From assembly GCA_047517625.1 (NCBI GenBank), contig JAKZSO010000040.1, positions 1-5,165 on the forward strand: 5,165 nucleotides of DNA, in the 5' to 3' direction. Numbering within the stretch: the stretch's first letter is position 1; each line of letters begins with the position of its first letter. Under the pieces are notes generated by a model, which saw only the letters and a program-made list of their open reading frames with translations, was not told the DNA's origin and searched no databases. Made by a program: the position numbers and the translations under genes. Source of the stretch: JABHVE01 sp047517625. Its GTDB lineage: Bacteria; Pseudomonadota; Alphaproteobacteria; UBA2966; CAIVPW01. Shown one piece after another: positions 1 through 5,165 of this stretch.

Positions 1-1
1 A

Positions 2-265
2 AAAATCGGGGTGTCGTTGGCAACCGTCTACAACACCCTGAATCAGTTCACCCAGGCCGGGCTGTTGCGCGAAGTTATGGTGTCGCCGGGGCCATCGTTT
101 TTCGATACCAACACCGCGCCCCATCACCACGTGCTGAACGAAGACACCGGAGCCCTGACGGATTTGGCGCCGGGCAGGGTGAAAATAAAGGGCATTCCCC
201 GGCCGCCCAAGGGTTCGGAAATTGCCCAAGTCGATGTGGTGGTGCGCATGCGCAAGAAAGTTTAA
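2..265 (+). CDS. irr: Irr, Fur-family iron response regulator (5'-truncated, C-terminal 87 aa)
   Basis: This is the C-terminal part of a Fur-superfamily transcription regulator. The reading frame is open back to the window edge, so the GTG at 11 is an internal Val and not the start. The first visible residues are the recognition helix of the winged helix (SLATVYNTLNQF followed by AGLLREV), then the dimerisation domain with a triple-His stretch (APHHHVLNEDTG) and the ending EIAQVDVVVRMRKK. The HHH box, the absence of the CxxC zinc pairs of Fur/PerR and the E-I-A-x-V-D-V-V-V-R-x-R tail are typical of Irr, the heme/iron-status regulator of alphaproteobacteria, where the His cluster takes part in heme or metal sensing (family knowledge). 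An Irr-box-like palindrome begins two bases after the stop codon and rubrerythrin follows, which fits an iron/peroxide regulon. A PerR-like role is the alternative, but the sequence favours Irr. Confidence 0.85.
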   Translation, partial: KIGVSLATVYNTLNQFTQAGLLREVMVSPGPSFFDTNTAPHHHVLNEDTGALTDLAPGRVKIKGIPRPPKGSEIAQVDVVVRMRKKV

Positions 266-266
266 G

Positions 267-281
267 TTAGAATAATTCTAA
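267..281. promoter_or_regulatory. Irr-box / iron control element (ICE)-like operator
   Basis: TTAGAATAATTCTAA is a perfect inverted repeat with two 7-base arms around a central A at 274. It matches the TTTAGAA...TTCTAAA pattern known for Irr-bound iron control elements in alphaproteobacteria (family knowledge). It lies between the irr stop and rbr and ends five bases before a plausible -35 hexamer. A site just upstream of -35 could allow activation as well as repression, and the sequence alone does not decide which. It is AT-rich in an otherwise GC-rich region, which makes chance less likely. Confidence 0.75.
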
Positions 282-285
282 ACTG

Positions 286-313
286 TTGACCGCCGCGTTT
301 TACCGCTTATATT
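286..313 (+). promoter_or_regulatory. Candidate sigma-70-type promoter of rbr
   Basis: TTGACC (286-291) as -35 and TATATT (308-313) as -10 are separated by 16 bases. Transcription would begin near 320, leaving a leader of roughly 20 bases before the rbr ATG at 342. The Irr-box palindrome lies immediately upstream. The assignment rests on hexamer resemblance only. Confidence 0.5.
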
Positions 314-341
314 TCAAGCACCCAATCCGGAGGATCAATCA

Positions 342-761
342 ATGCCGTCACTTGCCGGATCGAAGACCGAAGGAAATTTGAAAGACGCGTTCGCGGGCGA
401 ATCCCAGGCCAACCGCCGCTATTTGTACTTCGCCCAAAAGGCCGACGTGGAAGGCTACAACGATGTGTCCGCCGTCTTCCGCTCTACCGCCGAGGGCGAA
501 ACCGGCCACGCCCACGGCCACCTGGAATTTTTGGAAGAGGTCGGCGACCCGGCGACCGGCCTGCCCATCGGCAACACCCGGGATAACCTTGGCGCATCGG
601 TTGCCGGCGAAACCCACGAATACACCGACATGTATCCGGGCATGGCGAAACCCGCCCGGGAAGAAGGCTTCGGCGAAATCGCCGAATGGTTTGAAACTCT
701 GGCCAAGGCGGAAAAGTCCCACGCCGGGCGGTTTCAGAAGGCGCTGGCTACGCTCGAATAG
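342..761 (+). CDS. rbr: Rubrerythrin, short form without rubredoxin domain
   Basis: This is a 139-residue ferritin-like diiron protein, expected in the cytoplasm, where rubrerythrins reduce hydrogen peroxide to water. The four-helix ligand pattern is complete. E20 lies in GESQANRRY, E53 and H56 in the E-G-E-T-G-H motif, E90 and E93 in GETHEYTDMYP, and E124 and H127 in KAEKSHAGRF. Classical rubrerythrins carry a C-terminal rubredoxin domain with two CxxC pairs. This one stops right after helix 4 and contains no Cys, so electrons must come from another protein. The start is ATG 342, with GGAGGA at 329-334 seven bases upstream. The gene sits behind the Irr-box and the candidate promoter and is followed after 40 bases by the Fe-S oxidoreductase. 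The family call is firm; the peroxidase role and the Irr control are inferred. Confidence 0.92.
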   Translation: MPSLAGSKTEGNLKDAFAGESQANRRYLYFAQKADVEGYNDVSAVFRSTAEGETGHAHGHLEFLEEVGDPATGLPIGNTRDNLGASVAGETHEYTDMYPGMAKPAREEGFGEIAEWFETLAKAEKSHAGRFQKALATLE

Positions 762-1159
762 AGCACGTCTTGTTTAAATCCGGCACGCAGGCGCGGTTTT
801 AGTGGAGGGCGGGACAAAGGCGCCGGTACGTCACCCGATCCCGTGGCAGGACCCGGCGTTCACGGACGGCCAGCAACTCGACGCCGAATTGCGCCGGGTG
901 TTCGACATCTGCCACGGCTGCCGGCGGTGCTTCAATCTGTGCGATTCGTTCCCCCGCCTGTTCGAACTCATCGACGGGTCCGAAACCGGCGAACTGGATG
1001 CGGTTGGCTCAGACGGTTTCGCCTCGGTTGTCGATGCCTGCACGCTGTGTGATCTGTGCTTCATGACCAAGTGCCCGTACGTGCCGCCCCACGAATTCAA
1101 CATCGATTTCCCGCACCTGATGCTGCGTGCCCGGGCCGCCCAAAACGCTGGCGGCAAGA

Positions 1160-1163
1160 CCCC
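1160..1163 (+). other. Frameshift site 1 (probable extra C in CCCC run)
   Basis: In the Fe-S oxidoreductase the 802 frame is sensible up to ...NAGGKT. Dropping one C from this CCCC run gives K-T-R-W-V-A-K-Q-I-R-K-T-D-R-N-G-R and joins the downstream frame. The exact base cannot be fixed because this linker is poorly conserved; the switch lies roughly within 1140-1185. Confidence 0.7.
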
Positions 1164-1966
1164 GTTGGGTGGCCAAACAAATCCGCAAGACCGATCGCAA
1201 CGGCCGCCTGGCGGCGCCCGTGGCCGGGATGGTCAACTGGGCCACACGCACCGGCAACTGGCTGACGCGCCCAGTGATCCAGGCCCTTGCCGGCATTCAC
1301 GCCAAAGCCCGGGTGCCCAAATACCGCCGCAAGACCCTGATGCGCCGGGCCATAGCGTGGCCGCCACCGGCGCCAGAACCCGCGCGCAAAGTCGTGCTAT
1401 TTGCCACGTGTTCCGGCAATCACAACAACCCTGAGGTCGGCGTCGCCACCAGGCGCATCTTGGCGAAGGCCGGGATCGCGGTCGCTGCCGCCAACCCGGG
1501 CTGCTGCGGCATGCCGCAATTGGAACTGGGTGACATCGCCGCCGTCGCCGCCAGCGCGGAAAAAATTTCGGCGGAGCTGGGCCGGTGGATCGACGACGGC
1601 TATGACGTTGTGGCGTTGACCCCGTCGTGCGCGCTGATGCTGAAATTCGAATGGCGGCTGATCTTGCCCAGTCATGATGGCGTCAAAAAGCTGGCGGGCG
1701 CGACCACGGACGCCGCCGAATATGTTGTGGGCCTGGCAAAACGTGGCGACCTGCCCGGCGATCTCTCACCACTCGATGGCCCGGTTGCCTTGCATCTGGC
1801 CTGCCACGCCCGGGCCCAAAACATGGGTCCGAAAGCCAAGGAACTGTTGGGATTGATCCCGGGTTCAGAAATCTCGGTGATCGAGCGATGCTCGGGTCAT
1901 GGCGGGGCTTGGGGCATGGAAGTTGGCAATTTTTCCACCGCGCTGAAGGTCGGCAAACCCACCGCC

Positions 1967-1971
1967 CGCAG
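1967..1971 (+). other. Frameshift site 2 (probable missing C)
   Basis: The middle frame reads GKPTAR up to 1969, whereas the C-terminal frame reads Q-A-L-D-V-G-A-K-Y from 1969. Adding one C to CCGCCCGCAGG would give R-Q-A-L-D-V-G and restore the conserved SECPLAGDHI ending. Without it the middle frame runs on into an unrelated Trp/Pro-rich tail to 2191. Confidence 0.75.
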
Positions 1972-2126
1972 GCTTTGGACGTTGGCGCCAAATACGTGGC
2001 GTCCGAATGTCCATTGGCCGGGGATCACATCGCCCAGGGTATGGAAGAACTGGACCCATCCGTTTCGGTTCCCCGGGCCTGGCACCCCATCGAATTATTT
2101 GCCAGGTCCTATTGCGGCGATACCGA

Positions 2127-2711
2127 ATGAAGACGGAAATTTCCCGGGCCGACATATTGGATTTGGCCTCGTACGAAAAAGTGCGGGCTGAAAAACGCGA
2201 TGCCGCCCGCATGGCCAAAGCCGATCGCCGGGCCGAGGTCGGCCCCTTCGCCACTTTAAGTTTCGAAAATTACGACACGATCTGGCTGCAAATTCAGGAA
2301 ATGCTGCGCATCGAAAAAGGTGGCGACGGCCAGCTTGCGGATGAATTGGCGGCCTATAATCCGTTGATCCCAAAGGGCCGCGATTTGGCGGCGACGTTGA
2401 TGTTCGAAATCCCCGACCCGGCCCGCAGAGACTCTGAACTGCGCAAGCTGGGCGGAATCGAAGACACGATCACGCTGTCCTTCGCCGGCCACACGGTGAC
2501 GGCCACCCCCGACGACGATACCCCGCGCACCCGGGATGACGGCAAAACATCCGCTGTGCATTTTCTCCATTTTCGGTTTTCCGACGAACAATCCGCCGCG
2601 TTCAAAATTACCGGTGCTGAAATCACGCTGGGGTTCGGCCACCCCGGTTATCGCCACGCGGCGGTTCTTAGCGAACCCGTCCGCGCCGCCCTGGCCGAAG
2701 ATTTTTCCTAG
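2127..2711 (+). CDS. DUF3501 family protein
   Basis: This 194-residue, probably cytoplasmic protein has no signal peptide, membrane segment or Cys motif. It matches the DUF3501 pattern: an N-terminal I-S-R-A-D-I-L-D-L-A-S-Y-E segment, GPFATLSFE at 39-47, the highly conserved Q-x-Q-E-M-L-R-I-E at 55-63, AYNPLIPKG at 76-84, GIEDTI at 110-115, SAVHFLHFRF at 142-151 and GHPGYRHAAVL at 171-181. The family function is unknown. Its members are repeatedly found after the rubrerythrin/Fe-S oxidoreductase pair, so a role in assembling or serving that system is inferred. ATG 2127 overlaps the oxidoreductase TGA as ATGA, indicating translational coupling. The open frame reaches further upstream to 2007, but that part is the wrong frame of the oxidoreductase and does not look like the family. 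Confidence 0.88.
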   Translation: MKTEISRADILDLASYEKVRAEKRDAARMAKADRRAEVGPFATLSFENYDTIWLQIQEMLRIEKGGDGQLADELAAYNPLIPKGRDLAATLMFEIPDPARRDSELRKLGGIEDTITLSFAGHTVTATPDDDTPRTRDDGKTSAVHFLHFRFSDEQSAAFKITGAEITLGFGHPGYRHAAVLSEPVRAALAEDFS

Positions 2712-2724
2712 AGGAGTGGCTGAG

Positions 2725-2793
2725 GTGAGAAGGTGGTCGCGCGAGCAGATCGTGACGCGCTTGCGTCACGTGAATCTGATCGGCATTTACTAA
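2725..2793 (+). CDS. Possible 22-aa small ORF downstream of DUF3501
   Basis: A GTG at 2725 opens a 22-residue frame (V-R-R-W-S-R-E-Q-I-V-T-R-L-R then HVNLIGIY) ending with TAA at 2791-2793. AGGAG at 2712-2716, directly after the DUF3501 stop, is eight bases upstream, which is ideal ribosome binding spacing. The peptide is basic and amphipathic and resembles the first helix of a helix-turn-helix, so it might be a leftover of a longer protein. The stop overlaps the convergent SH3-gene stop. I recognise no family; without conservation evidence it may be chance. Confidence 0.3.
   Translation: MRRWSREQIVTRLRHVNLIGIY
2751..2770. repeat. 8-bp inverted repeat hairpin between convergent genes
   Basis: CGTGACGC (2751-2758) and GCGTCACG (2763-2770) are perfect complements around a GCTT loop. 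The hairpin lies between the ends of DUF3501 (+) and the SH3 gene (-), where a bidirectional terminator would be useful, but neither strand has a T-run after it. It is therefore not a canonical Rho-independent terminator. It could stabilise mRNA ends or bind a protein dimer. Confidence 0.4.
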
Positions 2794-3272
2794 TCCACTT
2801 CTTCATCTCGGTAGACCCCCCAAATCTGGGTGCGCGGCAGCCACCCGGTGTGGCCACCGGCATGCAACCGGCACCAATCTTCCCGGCATCGCAGCACCTG
2901 GGCAATGACGCCGGGCTCGATCACCGCCACCGGCACGGCGCCGGGCTCCGGGTCGCGCACCATCATACGCACCTCGCCAATGACCACCGCGAAGCGGTTT
3001 CGCGACAACAGATTTTGGTGGATCCAGCCTGTCGCCCCGTCCATGTCGCGGATTTGCCGCCAGTTATCGAATTCGGCGATGACTTCGACCGGCCAGCTCT
3101 CGCGCACGAACACCCATTCAATGGGGTACCGGGTGCCGGGTCCGGCCCGGACGTTGACTTCGTCCGACCGCAGTGACACCCACCTGGGCAGGCCCTGTTG
3201 GGCCAGGGAAGTTGGAATTACCCCAACCAGCACGGCGGCGAGGAGACAAAAACTGAAAATTCGAAGGATCAT
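2790..3272 (-). CDS. Secreted protein with two bacterial SH3-like domains
   Basis: This 160-residue protein has a signal peptide: M-I-L-R start, hydrophobic core FCLLAAVLVGVIP and a probable signal peptidase I site after SLA (24/25). It should therefore act in the periplasm or envelope. Residues 31-90 form the first SH3-like domain (WVSLRSDEVNVRAGPGTRYPIEWVF ... W71 ... GWIHQNLLS), with the classic N-V-R-x-G-P-G-T signature. Residues 94-154 form a second, more divergent copy (GEVRMMVRDPEPG ... CREDWCRLHAGGHTGWLPRTQIWGVY). C129 and C134 could form a disulfide. Such domains often bind cell-wall peptides, but no enzymatic domain is present. ATG 3272 gives the signal peptide directly; upstream in-frame sequence adds 27 residues from a TTG and spoils it. 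The gene is divergent from the dehydrogenase, with 92 bases between starts, a pairing I recall from Rhodospirillales. The exact substrate is unknown. Confidence 0.82.
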   Translation of the reverse strand: MILRIFSFCLLAAVLVGVIPTSLAQQGLPRWVSLRSDEVNVRAGPGTRYPIEWVFVRESWPVEVIAEFDNWRQIRDMDGATGWIHQNLLSRNRFAVVIGEVRMMVRDPEPGAVPVAVIEPGVIAQVLRCREDWCRLHAGGHTGWLPRTQIWGVYRDEEVD

Positions 3273-3364
3273 TGGCTCGGATATGACCGCCCCCAATGGT
3301 GTAAGGTCAAGACCCCAAAATGAACCGAAATTCGCCGGTCCCCGCGGCAACAAGGAGCAAACAT

Positions 3365-4354
3365 TTGGCGTCCGATAAGCCTCACGTAGTGGTCTCGCGC
3401 AAGCTGCCGGATCAGGTGGAAACCCGCATGATGGAGCTATTTGACGCCCGGCTGAACGCCGATGACCATGCCATGAGCCAAGACGCTCTGGCGGCGGCGA
3501 TGGCCGAGGCCGACGTGCTGGTGCCCACGGTAACGGACAATATTGACGCGGCGGTGATCGGAGCGGCTGGGCCGAACTTGAAACTCATCGCCAATTTCGG
3601 CACCGGCATCAATCACATTGATTTGGCGGCTGCTGAATCTCGCCGCATTACCGTTACCAACACCCCGGGCGTGCTGACCGAAGACACCGCCGACCTGACC
3701 ATGGCGTTGATCTTGGCGGCGCCCCGGCGCATTGCCGAGGGCGAACGGCTGTTGCGATCGGGGTCATGGCAGGGTTGGGCGCCCACGTTCATGTTGGGCC
3801 ACCGCATCGCCGGGCAACGGTTGGGGATCATTGGCATGGGCCGCATCGGCCAGGCCGTGGCGCGCCGGGCCCGTGGCTTTGGCTTGGCGATCCATTATCA
3901 CAATCGCGCCCGGGTGCCGGAGGCGACGGAGCTGGAATTGGAGGCGACGTACTGGCAAGATTTGGAGCCGATGCTGGGCCACGTGGATATTGTTTCGGTG
4001 AATTGTCCGCTGACCGCGGAGACCCGTAATTTGCTGTCCGCCGAGCGGCTGGCCCTGTTACAGCACCACGCGGTGGTGGTGAACACGGCCCGGGGCGAGA
4101 TTATCGATGAAGACGCCTTGGCCGACGCCCTGGAAACCGGCGCCATCGGCGCTGCCGGGTTGGATGTATACGCCGGGGCGCCCGCTGTGAACCCCAGGCT
4201 TTTGGCGGCGAAAAACGCAGTTCTGACGCCACACATGGGCTCCGCCACCCATGCCGGGCGCACGGCCATGGGCGAAAAGGTCATCATCAACATCAAGAGT
4301 TTCGCCGACGGGAATCCCGCCCCCGACCGAGTGATCGAGGGTGTCACCACCTAG
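3365..4354 (+). CDS. GyaR-type D-2-hydroxyacid dehydrogenase (glyoxylate/hydroxypyruvate reductase-like), altered active site
   Basis: This 329-residue cytoplasmic NAD(P)H-dependent D-isomer-specific 2-hydroxyacid dehydrogenase is of the type that reduces glyoxylate or hydroxypyruvate. The N-terminal substrate domain includes NFGTGINHIDL at 77-87 and TNTPGVLTEDTADLTMALIL at 98-117. The Rossmann domain has G157-M-G159-R-I-G162. The catalytic Arg is R243 in VNTARGEI and the catalytic His is H290 in TPHMGSAT. The third member of the Arg-Glu-His set should fall at 272, in the usual ExEP or GEP motif, but here the sequence is Y-A-G-A-P with Ala at 272 (codon GCG, 4178-4180). Activity is therefore uncertain. 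I chose TTG 3365 because AAGGAG at 3352-3357 lies seven bases upstream and the resulting N-terminus (MASDKPHVVVSRKLPDQVE) matches the family; an in-frame ATG at 3320 lacks a good binding site. Family call firm, exact substrate not. Confidence 0.88.
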   Translation: MASDKPHVVVSRKLPDQVETRMMELFDARLNADDHAMSQDALAAAMAEADVLVPTVTDNIDAAVIGAAGPNLKLIANFGTGINHIDLAAAESRRITVTNTPGVLTEDTADLTMALILAAPRRIAEGERLLRSGSWQGWAPTFMLGHRIAGQRLGIIGMGRIGQAVARRARGFGLAIHYHNRARVPEATELELEATYWQDLEPMLGHVDIVSVNCPLTAETRNLLSAERLALLQHHAVVVNTARGEIIDEDALADALETGAIGAAGLDVYAGAPAVNPRLLAAKNAVLTPHMGSATHAGRTAMGEKVIINIKSFADGNPAPDRVIEGVTT

Positions 4355-4367
4355 CCAGCCAAAGCCG

Positions 4368-4402
4368 GACCCCCTCCCTTCTTCTTTCCTGACCCCCTCC
4401 CT
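4368..4402. repeat. 12-bp direct repeat GACCCCCTCCCT
   Basis: GACCCCCTCCCT occurs at 4368-4379 and again at 4391-4402, 23 bases apart start to start, with a pyrimidine-rich stretch between (TCTTCTTTCCT). It leads directly into the first hairpin and may belong to the same intergenic repeat element. Confidence 0.6.
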
Positions 4403-4404
4403 AA

Positions 4405-4426
4405 CCCTCCCCCTAAAGGGAGAGGG
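4405..4426. repeat. REP-like hairpin 1
   Basis: CCCTCCCCC (4405-4413) pairs with GGGAGAGGG (4418-4426) over nine positions with one mismatch (4410/4421), around a TAAA loop. C-rich palindromes of this look are common dispersed intergenic elements in proteobacterial genomes (general knowledge). It could also act as an mRNA-stabilising or terminating structure for the dehydrogenase gene. Confidence 0.6.
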
Positions 4427-4449
4427 GATTCACCGTGACTCGGAATGGG

Positions 4450-4490
4450 CCCCCTCCTCTCCCGCTGGCGGGGGAGGAATGAGGAGGGGG
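4450..4490. repeat. REP-like hairpin 2
   Basis: The outer arms CCCCCTCCTC (4450-4459) and GAGGAGGGGG (4481-4490) are perfect 10-bp complements. Inside, CCCG (4461-4464) and CGGG (4469-4472) form a second stem around CTGG. An alternative register pairs CCTCTCCCGC with GCGGGGGAGG with one mismatch. The C-rich to G-rich organisation resembles hairpin 1, 24 bases upstream, so the two may be one composite intergenic element. Confidence 0.65.
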
Positions 4491-4545
4491 TGGTGGACGA
4501 CCGCGCGAAACTGGTCGACCAAATTGCGGAGGGGGGTCGCTCGCC

Positions 4546-5165
4546 TCAGTCCGGCAGCGTGGCGCCGGTCAGCGTGGTCCCGGCTAAGTCCACGTGTGAA
4601 AGGTCGGCATCGGTCAGGTCGGCCTTGGACAAATTGGCGGGCCACATCTGCCCCGTTTTCTTGTCGTCCGGGCCGCGAATGTCCGCGGCCCCCAGATTGG
4701 CGTCGGCCATCATCGCACCGCGCAGGTTGGCCCCCGACAGGTCTGCGCCGCGCAGGTCCGAATGGGTCAGGTCGGCGGCGCCCAGGTCGGCCTTGCTCAG
4801 GTCCGCCAACACAAACAGGCAATCCGACAGGATCGCTCTGCTGAAATTACAGCGTTTCAGATCCGCGCCGCTGAAATAGCTGCCGGCCAGGTCGACTTTG
4901 CCGAAATCTGTTCCCACCAAAACCGCCCGCTCGCCCTCAATGCCAAAACTGTCCACCCACAATGCGTGGGCGCGCAAGGCCGCCTGGATGTTCACCGGCA
5001 GATCGGCTGTGCCGCGGGTCACCCTCGCTCCTTCCAAATCCGCGGATTCAAGATCGACATCGGCGATCAAAGCCCCGCGAAGATCGGCGCCGGCCAGGCT
5101 GGCGCCTCGGATATCGGCGTTTTGCAGGATCGCCCCGGTCAGGTTGGCCTCAACCAGCTGGGAGT
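4546..5165 (-). CDS. Pentapeptide-repeat protein (5' end beyond window)
   Basis: 205 C-terminal residues are visible; the frame is open to the window edge, so the TTG at 5070 is an internal Leu and the true start lies beyond 5165. The sequence is built of A-(D/N)-L-x-x pentapeptides, for example ANLTGAILQNADIRGASLAGADLRGAL, then after a break ADLSKADLGAADLTHSDLRGADLSGANLRGA. Such repeats fold into a right-handed quadrilateral beta-helix. Two non-repeat stretches interrupt it. One, at about 4918-4998, contains H-A-L-W-V-D-S-F-G-I-E-G-E-R-A, a H-x-x-W-x-x-S-x-G-x-x-G pattern I associate with alphaproteobacterial relatives. The other is D-D-K-K-T-G-Q-M-W-P, at about 4641-4672. No signal peptide or membrane segment is visible in this part. 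Functions of the family range from gyrase protection to unknown; none can be assigned here. It ends convergent to the dehydrogenase. Confidence 0.88.
   Translation of the reverse strand, partial: SQLVEANLTGAILQNADIRGASLAGADLRGALIADVDLESADLEGARVTRGTADLPVNIQAALRAHALWVDSFGIEGERAVLVGTDFGKVDLAGSYFSGADLKRCNFSRAILSDCLFVLADLSKADLGAADLTHSDLRGADLSGANLRGAMMADANLGAADIRGPDDKKTGQMWPANLSKADLTDADLSHVDLAGTTLTGATLPD

Larger units (their letters stand above)
802..2130 (+). pseudogene. Heterodisulfide-reductase-like (Fe-S) oxidoreductase with two compensating frameshifts
   Basis: This is a GlpC/HdrD-like iron-sulfur protein that would be 442 residues if the two frameshifts are repaired. The N-terminal part (frame of 802) carries two [4Fe-4S] motifs: C37-x2-C40-x2-C43-x3-C47 and C80-x2-C83-x2-C86-x4-C91 followed by Pro. 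From about 1163 the protein continues one base later, in the frame that includes TDRNGRL. That frame holds two cysteine-rich (CCG-type) domains. The first has FATCSGN (Cys codon 1409), GCCGMPQLELGD (1502-1507) and PSCALM; the second has LACHARAQNMG and ERCSGHGG. Near 1967-1971 it returns to the original frame, giving SECPLAGDHI and ending ARSYCGDTE. Because both ends share one frame, the length is unchanged. Start GTG 802 fits the family N-terminus (APVRHPIPWQDPAF), though no good ribosome binding site is visible. The family occurs next to rubrerythrin and DUF3501, and a role as its electron donor is inferred. Full motif conservation suggests sequencing errors; true gene breakage is possible. 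Confidence 0.85.
4355..4545. other. Non-coding gap between convergent genes with C-rich repeats
   Basis: No credible gene is present between the dehydrogenase stop and the stop of the convergent pentapeptide-repeat gene. The left half is strongly C-rich on the plus strand and the right half G-rich. It contains a direct repeat and two hairpins described separately, plus a short palindrome TGGTCGACCA at 4512-4521. There is no T-run that would make a canonical terminator. Confidence 0.7.

Noticed and set aside
348..722. 124-codon open frame on the minus strand over rubrerythrin
   Set aside because: It lies entirely antisense to a clearly conserved gene, its translation resembles no family, and long antisense frames are expected in GC-rich DNA.
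1164..1434. Continuation of the 802 frame to a stop at 1434
   Set aside because: After the first frameshift this stretch is Arg/Pro/Gln-rich nonsense, while the +1 frame carries the family motifs. It is not a separate protein end unless the frameshift is real.
2007..2126. Upstream extension of DUF3501 to an ATG at 2007
   Set aside because: These 40 codons are the wrong frame of the oxidoreductase C-terminus; the ATG at 2127 gives the family N-terminus and an ATGA overlap.
1972..2191. Extension of the middle frame of the oxidoreductase to a stop at 2191
   Set aside because: The Trp/Pro-rich tail overlaps DUF3501 and lacks the SECPLAGDHI ending that is present in the other frame.
3280..3310. 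Possible promoter for the SH3 gene on the minus strand (TTGACC at 3310-3305)
   Set aside because: The -35-like hexamer is good, but no convincing -10 exists at the right spacing and any start point would fall almost on the ATG.
2733..3378. Long plus-strand open frames across the SH3 gene
   Set aside because: They are antisense shadows; the minus strand has a signal peptide and two recognisable SH3-like domains.
4341..4879. Plus-strand open frames over the repeats and the pentapeptide gene
   Set aside because: The translations are low-complexity products of C-rich repeats and of the antisense of the A-D-L-x-x coding repeat.
4546..5165. Short regularly spaced GTCGGC/AGGTCGG motifs suggesting a repeat array
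   Set aside because: The 15-base periodicity is explained by the A-D-L-x-x pentapeptide coding repeat; there are no unique spacers as in CRISPR.

Overview
The window looks like chromosomal DNA of a GC-rich alphaproteobacterium, most likely of the Rhodospirillales type. The reasons are an Irr-type Fur-family regulator, a GyaR-type 2-hydroxyacid dehydrogenase next to a divergent secreted SH3-domain protein, and strongly GC-biased third codon positions. The taxonomy is inferred from protein resemblance alone.

Positions 1-2793 (+) hold an iron/peroxide module. It begins with the 3' end of irr, followed by a perfect 7-1-7 inverted repeat (267-281) that matches the Irr iron control element. Next come a soluble rubredoxin-less rubrerythrin, a 442-codon iron-sulfur oxidoreductase of the heterodisulfide-reductase-like type, and a DUF3501 protein whose ATG overlaps the oxidoreductase stop (ATGA). 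I infer that Irr senses iron/heme status and controls the cluster, that rubrerythrin is a diiron peroxide scavenger, and that the Fe-S protein feeds it electrons. DUF3501 is an uncharacterised partner. The oxidoreductase carries two opposite, mutually compensating single-base frameshifts (about 1160-1163 and 1967-1971), either sequencing errors or a recent lesion. A possible 22-codon ORF with a good ribosome binding site follows DUF3501.

Positions 2790-3272 (-) encode a secreted protein with two bacterial SH3-like domains. Divergent to it, 3365-4354 (+) encodes a GyaR-type D-2-hydroxyacid dehydrogenase. The active-site glutamate expected by family alignment is an alanine in this gene.

Positions 4355-4545 are non-coding and contain a C-rich 12-bp direct repeat and two GC-rich hairpins of REP-like intergenic type. 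From 4546 to the window end (-) runs the 3' part of a pentapeptide-repeat protein that continues beyond the edge.

Nothing in the window resembles a phage, transposase gene, CRISPR array, tRNA or rRNA. The most noteworthy points are the Irr-box-linked rubrerythrin/Fe-S/DUF3501 module, the paired frameshifts, and the missing catalytic Glu in the dehydrogenase.
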